NCBI RefSeq assembly: GCF_042678185.1
Contig: NZ_JBHUDQ010000011.1
Origin: Ramlibacter ginsenosidimutans
GTDB taxonomy: Bacteria > Pseudomonadota > Gammaproteobacteria > Burkholderiales > Burkholderiaceae_C
Length of the DNA: 64,000 nucleotides
Reading direction: 5' to 3' (one strand)
Positions 40,957 through 49,384 of the stretch are shown here, one piece after another. The notes beneath the pieces were generated by a model that was given only the letters and a program-made list of their open reading frames with translations, searched no databases and had not been told where the DNA came from. A program made the position numbers and the translations under genes. The stretch's first letter is position 1. Each line of letters opens with the position of its first letter.

Positions 40957-41397
40957 TCACGCCGTCACGGCCAGCAGCTCACCGTACTGCTCGCGCAGCC
41001 GGTGCTTGAGCATTTTCCCGGTGGCGCCGAGCGGGATGGCGTCTACGAACACCACGTCGTCGGGGATCCACCACTTCGCGACCTTGCCTTCGTAGAAGCG
41101 CAGCAGTTCGTCGCCCGTGAGCTGCGCGCCGGGCTTGCGGACCACCACCAGCAGCGGGCGCTCGTCCCAGCGCGGATGGCGCGCCGCGATGCAGGCCGCC
41201 ATCGCCACCCCGGGATGTGCCACCGCGATCTTCTCCAGGTCGATCGACCAGATCCACTCGCCTCCGGACTTGATCACGTCCTTGCTGCGGTCCATGATCT
41301 GGATGAAGCCGCCGGCATCGATGGTCGCCACATCCCCGGTGGGGAACCAGCCGTCCACCAGCGGACGGGCCTCGCCGCGGAAGTAGTCCTGCACGAC
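40957..41397 (-). pseudogene. C-terminal fragment of an acyl-CoA synthetase (AMP-binding ligase)
   Basis: About 147 codons encode the C-terminal lid domain of a fatty-acid or related CoA ligase: DGWFPTGDVATIDAGGFIQI, MDRSKDVIKSGGEWIWSIDL and IPLGATGKMLKHRLREQYGE with the catalytic Lys. Full enzymes have about 540 residues; the adenylation core and start are absent. Upstream of WVVQDYFRGE (about 41400) the frame runs into unrelated AT-rich DNA that holds the promoter of the next cassette. It is therefore 5'-truncated and inactive, apparently cut by insertion of the DUF2239 cassette. Confidence 0.85.
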
Positions 41398-41427
41398 CCA
41401 AGCGCCAGTCTTTTTATCCGGGTCTTA

Positions 41428-41456
41428 TTGACTGATTATTTTTACCCGGGTATATT
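41428..41456 (+). promoter_or_regulatory. Strong promoter for the DUF2239 cassette; leaderless start predicted
   Basis: TTGACT (41428-41433), a 17-base spacer and TATATT (41451-41456) make a near-consensus sigma-70 promoter. The expected transcription start, 6-8 bases later, falls on the ATG at 41463. A palindrome TACCCGGGTA (41443-41452) overlaps the -10, and a related TATCCGGGTC lies 28 bases upstream (41415-41424). These could be operators for the MarR protein encoded in the cassette. Confidence 0.7.
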
Positions 41457-41462
41457 TCGCCG

Positions 41463-42047
41463 ATGGCACTGGATCCAACCCACACCTACACCGTCTTCGC
41501 GGGCGCACGCCGCCTTGCATCGGGGCCGCCGGAGGAGGTCGCGGCAGCGGCGCGCGTGCGCGGCGGCGACCAGTCCCTGCTGGTGTTCGACGATGTCACG
41601 GGAAGCCAGGTGGAGCTGGACCTGCGCGGCAGCGAGGAGCAGGTGCGTGCGCGCTATCGCGCCGCGCCGCAGCCACCCGAAGCCCGCGGGCGCGGCAGGC
41701 CGCGGCTTGGCGTGGTCGCGCGCGAGGTCACGCTGCTGCCCGATCAGTGGGAATGGCTCGCTGCGCAGCCCGGGGGCGCTTCCGTCGTGCTCCGCAAGCT
41801 GGTGCAGGAAGCGCGCCGGGCCGGCTCGGGGCGGGACCGCATGCGTCGCGCGCAGGAGCGCTGCTACAAGGTGATGGTCGCGCTGGCGGGTGACCGTCCC
41901 GGTTTCGAGGAAGCGGCGCGCTCCCTCTTCCGCGCCGACATGGAGACATTTCGCCAGCTGGCCGAGCGATGGCCAGCCGACATCCGCGAGCACCTCCTGC
42001 GACTCGCGGACCCCGATGACGCTGCAAGCACCAGGAGCCCCGAATGA
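41463..42047 (+). CDS. DUF2239 family protein
   Basis: A 194-residue protein with a beta-rich N-terminal part (HTYTVFAGARRLASGPPEEV; LLVFDDVTGSQVELDLRG) and a middle segment RGRPRLGVVAREVTLLPDQW plus EWLAAQPGGASVVLRKLVQE that resembles a ribbon-helix-helix or DNA-contacting motif. The family is uncharacterised. It is first in a three-gene set, overlapping the next gene by 4 bases. The start ATG coincides with the predicted transcription start. Confidence 0.8.
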   Translation: MALDPTHTYTVFAGARRLASGPPEEVAAAARVRGGDQSLLVFDDVTGSQVELDLRGSEEQVRARYRAAPQPPEARGRGRPRLGVVAREVTLLPDQWEWLAAQPGGASVVLRKLVQEARRAGSGRDRMRRAQERCYKVMVALAGDRPGFEEAARSLFRADMETFRQLAERWPADIREHLLRLADPDDAASTRSPE

Positions 42048-42400
42048 ACACAGCACCCCCATCCGGGGCCGCCGAGCGGCGCAGGCTCGCTCGCGAGGCA
42101 CGCGATGCGTTTCCGCCCATGGGCGTCTATGCCGTGCGTGACCACGGCACCGGGCTGGTCCGCGTGGGCGCCAGCCGGGATGTGCACGCACGCCTGAGGC
42201 GACTGCAGTTCGAGCTGCGGCTGGGCGGATGCCCCGACAAGGAGCTGCAGGCCGCATGGCGGCAGGACCCCGCGCGCCTCTCGTTCGAAGTGCTGGATCT
42301 GGTGCGGCAGCGCAGCGACCCGGCGTTCGACTACGCCGAGGAACTGCGGGTGCTGGAGCAATTGCACCGACATGAGTTGTGCGCAGGAGCTGCGCCATGA
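42044..42400 (+). CDS. GIY-YIG nuclease-like small protein
   Basis: A protein of 118 residues. FPPMGVYAVRDHGTGLVRVG aligns with the GIY-YIG core as a degenerate GVY...VRVG, and the following ASRDVHARLRRLQFELRLGG has the catalytic-type Arg helix. The later part (CPDKELQAAWRQDPARLSFE and VLDLV) fits the variable region of small GIY-YIG proteins. The second motif Tyr is replaced (YIG is RVG), so catalysis is uncertain. It overlaps both neighbours by 4 bases. Confidence 0.7.
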   Translation: MNTAPPSGAAERRRLAREARDAFPPMGVYAVRDHGTGLVRVGASRDVHARLRRLQFELRLGGCPDKELQAAWRQDPARLSFEVLDLVRQRSDPAFDYAEELRVLEQLHRHELCAGAAP

Positions 42401-42747
42401 GCCTCGCCGCATTGCAGGTGTGCCTCGACCGCGAACACGCCCGTGCCGCGGCGGCGTTCCGCCTCGACGACGAGCTCGGCACGCATCACGGCATCGCATG
42501 GCTCGATTTCGTCCTGCTCGACGCACTGCAGTCTGCCGACGCAGCCATGCCCGACACGGAACTCGCCGCGCGCCTGGGCCTGCTGCGCTCGCACCTGCTG
42601 ATGCGCGTGCGGCCCCTGCAGAAACTCGGGCTCGTCACCTGCCGGTCGGACGGGGAGCATTCGCGCAGCATCGCCCTGTCCGTCGCCGGACGCAGGCTCG
42701 CCAACGAGGCGCGGGACACCGCCGCGCACGTGTGCGAACAGGTGTGA
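42397..42747 (+). CDS. MarR-family transcriptional regulator
   Basis: A 116-residue winged-helix regulator. LGTHHGIAWLDFVLLDALQS and DTELAARLGLLRSHLLMRVR (recognition helix region) plus QKLGLVTCRSDGEHSRSIAL (wing) fit the family. The start at 42397 overlaps the previous stop (ATGA); an upstream ATG at 42379 is possible. It probably regulates its own cassette through the palindrome at the promoter. Confidence 0.8.
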   Translation: MSLAALQVCLDREHARAAAAFRLDDELGTHHGIAWLDFVLLDALQSADAAMPDTELAARLGLLRSHLLMRVRPLQKLGLVTCRSDGEHSRSIALSVAGRRLANEARDTAAHVCEQV

Positions 42748-42748
42748 T

Positions 42749-42792
42749 GCCAGGACGCGAGCGAGCTGATGGGCCGCACAGGATGCGCGGCA
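42749..42792 (+). pseudogene. Short miaB-like scrap
   Basis: About 40 bases resemble miaB 39121-39164 (encoding KDPNELMGRTEC); here the codons would read DASELMGRTGC. It shares GAGCTGATGG and GGxCGCAC blocks but has several differences. It lies just past the MarR stop. Its length makes chance possible, yet its presence so near other miaB debris is notable. Confidence 0.45.
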
Positions 42793-42800
42793 AGGTTCCG

Positions 42801-42840
42801 CCCCCTCTCCCCCTCGGGGGAGAGGGATGGGGTGAGGGGG
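42801..42840. repeat. CCCTCTCCCCC-type hairpin repeat
   Basis: CCCTCTCCCCC (42803-42813) pairs with GGGGGAGAGGG (42816-42826), followed by ATGGGGTGAGGGGG. This is the widespread C-rich intergenic palindrome seen in many proteobacterial genomes (from memory). Confidence 0.75.
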
Positions 42841-42856
42841 TTCCTGAAACGGGCCT

Positions 42857-42887
42857 GCCTTTCTGAGCGCAGGGCGCTCAGAAAGGC
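42857..42887. terminator. Hairpin overlapping the ffh stop codon
   Basis: GCCTTTCTGAGCGC (42857-42870) pairs perfectly with GCGCTCAGAAAGGC (42874-42887), with a 3-base loop. The ffh stop codon lies in the right arm. There is no T-run, so it may stabilise the mRNA end rather than end transcription. Confidence 0.65.
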
Positions 42888-44245
42888 ATCTTCGGCATGC
42901 CGCCCTTGCCGCCCATGCGGCGCATCAGCTTCATCATGGCGCCGCCCTTCATCTTCTTCATCATCGTCTGCATCTGCTCGAACTCGTTGAGCAGGCGGTT
43001 GACTTCCTGCACGTGCACCCCGGCCCCGGCGGCGATGCGGCGCTTGCGGGTCGCCTTGATGATCTCCGGCTTGCGGCGCTCCTGCGGCGTCATCGAGCAG
43101 ATGATGCCTTCCTTGCGGCGCACGTCGCGCTCGGCCTTGTCCATGTCGACCTGACCCGCCTTGGCCTGCACCTGCGCGGGCATCTTGTCCATCAGCGTGG
43201 AGAGGCCGCCCATCTGCTTCATCTGCCGCAGCTGCATCAGGAAGTCCTCCAGGTCGAAGCCTGCGCCGCTCTTCACCTTGGCGGCCAGCTTCTGCGCGGC
43301 ATCGATGTCGACGCCGGCCTGCACCTGCTCCACCAAGGCGACGATGTCGCCCATGCCCAGGATGCGGCCGGCGTGGCGCTCGGCGTCGAACACCTCCAGC
43401 CCGTCGATCTTCTCGCTGGTGCCCGCGAACTTGATCGGCGCGCCGGTGATCTGGCGCACGGACAGCGCCGCGCCGCCGCGCGAGTCGCCATCGAGCTTGG
43501 TGAGGATGATGCCCGTGAGCGGCAGCGCCTCCTTGAAGGCCTTCGCGGTGTTGACCGCGTCCTGGCCCTGCATGGCGTCGACGACGAACAGCGTCTCCAC
43601 CGGTTTGATCGCGGCGTGCAGTTCGCGGATCTCCCGCATCATGGCCTCGTCGATCGCCAGCCGGCCCGCGGTGTCCACCAGCAGCACGTCGAAGTACTGC
43701 TTGCGCGCGTAGTCCAGCGCGGCACGCGCGATGTCCACGGGCTGCTGGTCCGGCGTGCTGGGGAACCACTCGGCGCCCGCCTGCTTCGTCACCGTCTTGA
43801 GCTGCTCGATGGCGGCAGGACGATACACGTCCCCCGAGACCGTCAGTACCTTCTTCTTGCGCTTCTCGATCAGGTGCTTGGCCAGCTTGGCGGTGGTGGT
43901 GGTCTTGCCCGCGCCCTGCAGGCCAGCCATGAGGATCACCGCCGGCGGTTGCGCCGCGAGGTTGATGTCGCTGACGCCCTCGCCCATGGTCGCGACCAGC
44001 TCGCGGTGCACGATCCCCACCAGCGCCTGGCCGGGGTTGAGGGATCCCACGACCTCCTGGCCCAGGGCCTTTTCCTTGACGCGGGCGATGAAGTCGCGCA
44101 CCACGGGCAGCGCGACGTCCGCCTCCAGCAGGGCCATGCGCACTTCGCGCAGCATCTCCTGCACGTTGTCTTCGGTGATGCGGGCCTGGCCGCGCATCTG
44201 CTTCACGAGGCGGGAAAGTTTGTCGCTGAGGGCGGAGGTGGCCAT
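42878..44245 (-). CDS. ffh: Signal recognition particle protein Ffh
   Basis: The GTPase subunit of the bacterial SRP, which targets nascent membrane proteins with 4.5S RNA. It has 455 residues. The N domain is followed by the G domain: AVILMAGLQGAGKTTTTAKL (P-loop), VLLVDTAGRLAIDEAMMREI, ILTKLDGDSRGGAALSVRQI and the M domain, Met-rich at the C-terminus (RQMKQMGGLSTLMDKMPAQV; LNEFEQMQTMMKKMKGGAMM). The ATG at 44245 is normal. It is divergent from the CcsA-like gene and followed by the cassette debris. Confidence 0.97.
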   Translation of the reverse strand: MATSALSDKLSRLVKQMRGQARITEDNVQEMLREVRMALLEADVALPVVRDFIARVKEKALGQEVVGSLNPGQALVGIVHRELVATMGEGVSDINLAAQPPAVILMAGLQGAGKTTTTAKLAKHLIEKRKKKVLTVSGDVYRPAAIEQLKTVTKQAGAEWFPSTPDQQPVDIARAALDYARKQYFDVLLVDTAGRLAIDEAMMREIRELHAAIKPVETLFVVDAMQGQDAVNTAKAFKEALPLTGIILTKLDGDSRGGAALSVRQITGAPIKFAGTSEKIDGLEVFDAERHAGRILGMGDIVALVEQVQAGVDIDAAQKLAAKVKSGAGFDLEDFLMQLRQMKQMGGLSTLMDKMPAQVQAKAGQVDMDKAERDVRRKEGIICSMTPQERRKPEIIKATRKRRIAAGAGVHVQEVNRLLNEFEQMQTMMKKMKGGAMMKLMRRMGGKGGMPKMPF

Positions 44246-44326
44246 GGGAGGTGGGAAGTGGGGGTGGCGCGACAGGCCCGGAACCGCGCGAGGGGGTGCG
44301 CGAGGGCCAGGGGCTAAACTCGAACC

Positions 44327-45121
44327 ATGATTTTATCCAGTGCGTCCCCTGCGGGTGTGGCGCTCTCCCTGGCCGCCGCGGCCGCCTATGCAGTCCCGGC
44401 CGCCGGCGCGTCGCGGCTGAGCGAGGCGGCGGCACGCAGGGCGCTGCAGGCCGCGTGGCTGCTGCACGCGGTGGTGCTGGTCCTCGGCTTCCTCGGCCAG
44501 CCCCTCTTCGGCTTTGCGCAGGCGGTGTCGATCACTGCCTGGCTGGTGCTCACGGTCTATGCGGTGGAGCGCCAGCTGTTCCCGCAGCTGCGCGCACGGT
44601 GGGCGCTGTGCGGCTTCGGCAGCGCCGCCGTGCTGCTGGCGCTGGCCTTTCCCGGTGTGCCGCTGAACGTGAGGGAGTCGCCGTGGCTGCCGCTGCACCT
44701 CGCGCTCGGGGTGGCCAGCTACGGCCTCTTCGCCGCGGCCGCCGTGCACGCGTGGATCCTCCAGCGCGTCGAGCGCAGCATCCGACAGGGCGCCGAGCCC
44801 CAGGCCGGCGTGCCGCTGCTGACCCTGGAGCGCCTCACCTTCCGCTTCGCCACCGCCGGTTTCGTGCTGCTCACGGCGACGCTGGTGGCGGGCATCTTCT
44901 TCTCCGAGGCCTTGTACGGCCGCGCCTGGCGCTGGGACCACAAGACCGTGTTCTCGGTGCTGTCCTGGATCGTCTTCGCGACGTTGCTGCTGGGCCGGCA
45001 GCGCTTCGGACTGCGCGGGCGCCGCGCGGTCAACGTCATCTACATCGGCTCCGTGCTGCTGCTGCTCGCCTACGTCGGCTCGCGCTTCGTGCTGGAAGTC
45101 GTGCTCGGGCGCACGCCATGA
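44327..45121 (+). CDS. CcsA/HemX-like cytochrome c assembly family membrane protein (YpjD type)
   Basis: An inner-membrane protein of 264 residues with about eight hydrophobic segments. The WDHKTVFSVLSWIVFATLLL segment corresponds to the conserved Trp-Asp region of the CcsA/CcmC heme-handling family. The family is linked to heme delivery or cytochrome assembly, but YpjD-type members are poorly characterised and often lie next to ffh. The ATG at 44327 fits. Its stop overlaps the next start (ATGA at 45118). Confidence 0.87.
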   Translation: MILSSASPAGVALSLAAAAAYAVPAAGASRLSEAAARRALQAAWLLHAVVLVLGFLGQPLFGFAQAVSITAWLVLTVYAVERQLFPQLRARWALCGFGSAAVLLALAFPGVPLNVRESPWLPLHLALGVASYGLFAAAAVHAWILQRVERSIRQGAEPQAGVPLLTLERLTFRFATAGFVLLTATLVAGIFFSEALYGRAWRWDHKTVFSVLSWIVFATLLLGRQRFGLRGRRAVNVIYIGSVLLLLAYVGSRFVLEVVLGRTP

Positions 45122-45348
45122 AGTACCTGGTCCTCTTCGCCGTCCTCTACATCGCCTACCTGGTCTGGCGCAACAACCGCATCGCGGACGGCTCCGCCTC
45201 GCGCCGCACGCCGCCCGCACCACCGGCGCCGCAGCAGATGGTGAGTTGCGCCGTGTGCGGCCTGCACCTGCCCCAGCCCGATGCGGTGCGCGGCGCCGAT
45301 GGCCGCTTCTTCTGCGGCCAGGAGCACCGCCGCCTCGCCGGCGGCTGA
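45118..45348 (+). CDS. PP0621-type small zinc-ribbon membrane protein
   Basis: A 76-residue protein with one N-terminal span (KYLVLFAVLYIAYLVWRNNR), a Pro-rich linker, and a C-terminal cluster SCAVCGLHLPQPDAVRGADG followed by FFCGQEHRR. The Cys-x2-Cys...Cys-x3-His set is likely a zinc site. From memory the family is called PP0621. It is translationally coupled to the CcsA-like gene and lies 10 bases before pilS. Confidence 0.82.
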   Translation: MKYLVLFAVLYIAYLVWRNNRIADGSASRRTPPAPPAPQQMVSCAVCGLHLPQPDAVRGADGRFFCGQEHRRLAGG

Positions 45349-45358
45349 AAGCCTGTCC

Positions 45359-47082
45359 ATGGCGACACCCAGCCGCCCGAACTCCTCCTGGAGCCATTCG
45401 ACCTGGACCTGGGACACTCCGGTGCTGCTGCCCCCGGCGCCGGGCACCTCGCCCTTCCACCGGCTGTGGCTGGGGTTCATGGTGGCCCGCATCGGCGTTG
45501 CGGTGATTCTGCTGGTGCTGCTCGGGGGCCTGATGGCCATCGGCATCGCGCCGCTGGACTGGTGGCAGCTCGCGCTGTGCGCGGCCTACCTCGCCGCCTC
45601 CGTGGCCGTGCGCGTGTTCACGCGCCCCGCCGCGCCGGGTCGCAGCTTCGACCCGCAGTGGGTGTCGACGATCGGGATCGACCTGATCGCGTTTTCCACG
45701 CTGCACTTCCTGCAGGCGGCAGGCCTCAACTTCTCGCCGCTGTTCGCGCTGCCGGTGCTCACGGCCTCCGTGCTCGGCTCGACCCTGCTCGCGCTCGGCA
45801 CGGCCGCCGGCGTAACGTTGCTGCTGCTGGCCGACGGCTGGCTGCAGTCCCTGGAATTCGCCGACCACACCGCACGCCTTTTGCAGGCGGGGCTGGCCGG
45901 CGGCGGCTACTTCGTCGTGGCCTTGCTGGCCAACCAGCTGGCCATCCGGCTCGCGCGCGAGGAGCAGGCGGCCCGCCAGGGCCTGTCGGCCGCGCGCACG
46001 CAGGCGTACGTCAACGAACTGGTGATCGACACGCTCTCCGACGGCCTGCTGGTGGTGGGCATGGACTGGCGCATCCACGCGGCGAACCCCGCCGCGCGCG
46101 CCCTGCTCGGATGGCAGGCGCGGGAAGCCCCGGCCTCGCTCGCGCTGGTGTCGCGCCCCGGCTGGAAGCCGCTGGCGGCGCTGGCGCAGCGCACCTTCGA
46201 CAGCGGCGACACGCTCAGCGCGGAGATCGCGCTGGACCTCGGGCCGGCCGAACGCCTGCACCTGCGGGTGCGCACGCGGCTGACCCCGCCGCACGACCCG
46301 TACAGCCAGACGCTCTGCGTGATGTTCCTGCAGGACCTGCGGGAAGCGGAGGCGCAGTTGCGCACCGAGAAGCTGGCCGCGATGGGACGCATGTCGGCCG
46401 CGGTCGCGCACGAGATCCGCAATCCGCTCGCCGCCATCGCGCAGGCCAACGGCCTGCTGGCCGAGGAGCTCGGCGAGCCGGGACAGCAGCAACTGGCAGC
46501 GCTGGTGGGCAAGAACGTGCACCGCCTGACGCAGATCGTGGAAGAAATCCTGAACCTCGCACGGCTGGAGACGCCCACCACGGACTGGCTGGAGCTGGAC
46601 CAGGTGGTGCAGTTGCTCGCCGGCGAGTGGATGCGCCACACCGGCGCAAGCGAGCGCGTGCAGTTGCTCCCCGGGTCGAGCGGCGCATGGGCGGCCTTCG
46701 ATGGCGAGCACCTGCGCCGCATCCTCGTGAACCTCCTGGACAACGCGCTGCGCTATGCGTCGCGCGCCCGCGGCGCGATCGTGGCGGCAACGGACCTGCA
46801 ACTGGGCCAGGCACGCATGCAGGTCTGGAGCGACGGCGCACCGCTCGACCCCGGCGTGCAGCGCCACCTGTTCGAGCCGTTCTTCTCCTCCGAGAGCCGG
46901 TCCAGCGGACTGGGCCTGTACATCTGCCGCGAGTTGTGCGACCGCCACGGTGCGCTCATGACTTATGCGCGCACCACCGCGCCGGATGGCAGCGGGCGCG
47001 AGGGAAATTGCTTCAGCGTGACATTCCGCACGCGCACAAGTCAGGTGCCAGGACCCGTGCCCTTGGGCACAATACGCGCCTG

Positions 47083-47083
<1 letters not shown>
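45359..47083 (+). CDS. pilS: PilS sensor histidine kinase
   Basis: Membrane kinase that senses inner-membrane pilin level and phosphorylates PilR. It has 574 residues. The N-terminal half has about six spans (MVARIGVAVILLVLLGGLMA; LLALGTAAGVTLLLLADGWL). A PAS region (DTLSDGLLVVGMDWRIHAAN) precedes the HisKA box MSAAVAHEIRNPLAAIAQAN (phospho-His near residue 350), and the HATPase has NLLDNALRYA and GLGLYICRELCDRHGALMTY. The ATG at 45359 is preferred over upstream ones. Its stop overlaps the pilR start by one base. Confidence 0.92.
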
Positions 47084-48550
<1,467 letters not shown>

Positions 48551-48573
<23 letters not shown>

Positions 48574-49147
48574 ACCGGCTGGCGATCCGCTCTGGCAGGA
48601 CGGCTGGTACCGCTTCGCGCATCGCATCGCCTCGCCCAACTTCGGCCCGCGGCCCGCCGGCGCGCTGGTCGACCTGGTCGTCGTGCACTCCATCAGCCTG
48701 CCGCCCGGCGTGTACGGCGGCGACGAGGTGCGGCAACTTTTCACGAACACGCTGGATTGGGACGCGCACCCGTACTTCCAGCAGATCCGCGGGATGCAGG
48801 TCTCGGCGCACTTCTTCATCCGGCGCGACGGCGCGCTGCTGCAGTTCGTCAGCTGCGACCAGCGCGCGTGGCATGCAGGCCGTTCCAGCTACCGGGGGCG
48901 CGACAACTGCAACGACGATTCCGTGGGCATCGAGCTCGAAGGCCTGGAGGGCGAGACCTTCGAGGACGCGCAGTACGAGCAGCTGGCCGTCGTGTGCGCG
49001 GCGCTCGCGCAGCGCTACCCGATCCAGCACGTCGCGGGCCACGAGCACATCGCGCCGGCGCGCAAGAAGGACCCGGGCCCCGGCTTCGACTGGGCATCGC
49101 TGCAGCGCGAACTCGGGTGGTCGCGCGCGTGCTTTCCCACCGCGTAG
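48551..49147 (+). CDS. ampD: 1,6-anhydro-N-acetylmuramyl-L-alanine amidase AmpD
   Basis: A cytoplasmic zinc amidase in peptidoglycan recycling that trims anhydro-muropeptides and so affects beta-lactamase induction. The 198-residue protein has the metal His in LVDLVVVHSISLPPGVYGG, the catalytic Glu in DDSVGIELEGLEG, and HVAGHEHIAPARKKDPGPGF with the remaining His and Asp ligands. It overlaps the pilR 3' end by 23 bases. Confidence 0.95.
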
Positions 49148-49272
49148 GCTCCTGGCAACGCATCCGTCGCGAACCAGTTCACGCCTTGCGCGCCGCGTTG
49201 CGCGTGCAATCCCGCACCACAGGCGTTCCACAGCCTTGTCCACAGGTGATGCACCGGTTTCCTAGCGTCAAC

Positions 49273-49286
49273 CACTACATCTAGTG
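49273..49286. promoter_or_regulatory. NrdR box 1 upstream of nrdA
   Basis: CACTACATCTAGTG matches the NrdR-box pattern (ACACTATATATAGTGT-like) with a few changes. It lies 31 bases upstream of box 2, three helical turns, the standard tandem arrangement. Confidence 0.75.
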
Positions 49287-49303
49287 CTTGAAAGCCCGGG
49301 AGA

Positions 49304-49317
49304 CACTAGATATAGTG
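49304..49317. promoter_or_regulatory. NrdR box 2 upstream of nrdA
   Basis: CACTAGATATAGTG is close to the NrdR consensus and nearly palindromic. It lies 68 bases before the nrdA ATG. With box 1 it predicts repression of nrdAB by the ATP/dATP sensor NrdR, whose gene is not in the window. Confidence 0.85.
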
Positions 49318-49384
49318 CCTCGCACGAGTGGGTGACGCTACACTTCGCACCCCTCAAAGAACAACTGCAGCAAGAGGAACACGC

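Noticed and set aside
40861..41874. A 337-codon plus-strand frame starting in the miaB tail copy
   Set aside because: It runs through the antisense of the ligase fragment and DUF2239 in the wrong frame; the miaB tail part is out of its own frame.
44333..46948. An 871-codon minus-strand frame opposite ccsA-like and pilS
   Set aside because: Covers several confident genes on the plus strand and has no recognisable content.
49148..49384. Considered a cobalamin riboswitch upstream of nrdA
   Set aside because: No B12-box or conserved core is visible, and the enzyme is class Ia, which does not use B12. NrdR boxes explain the region better.
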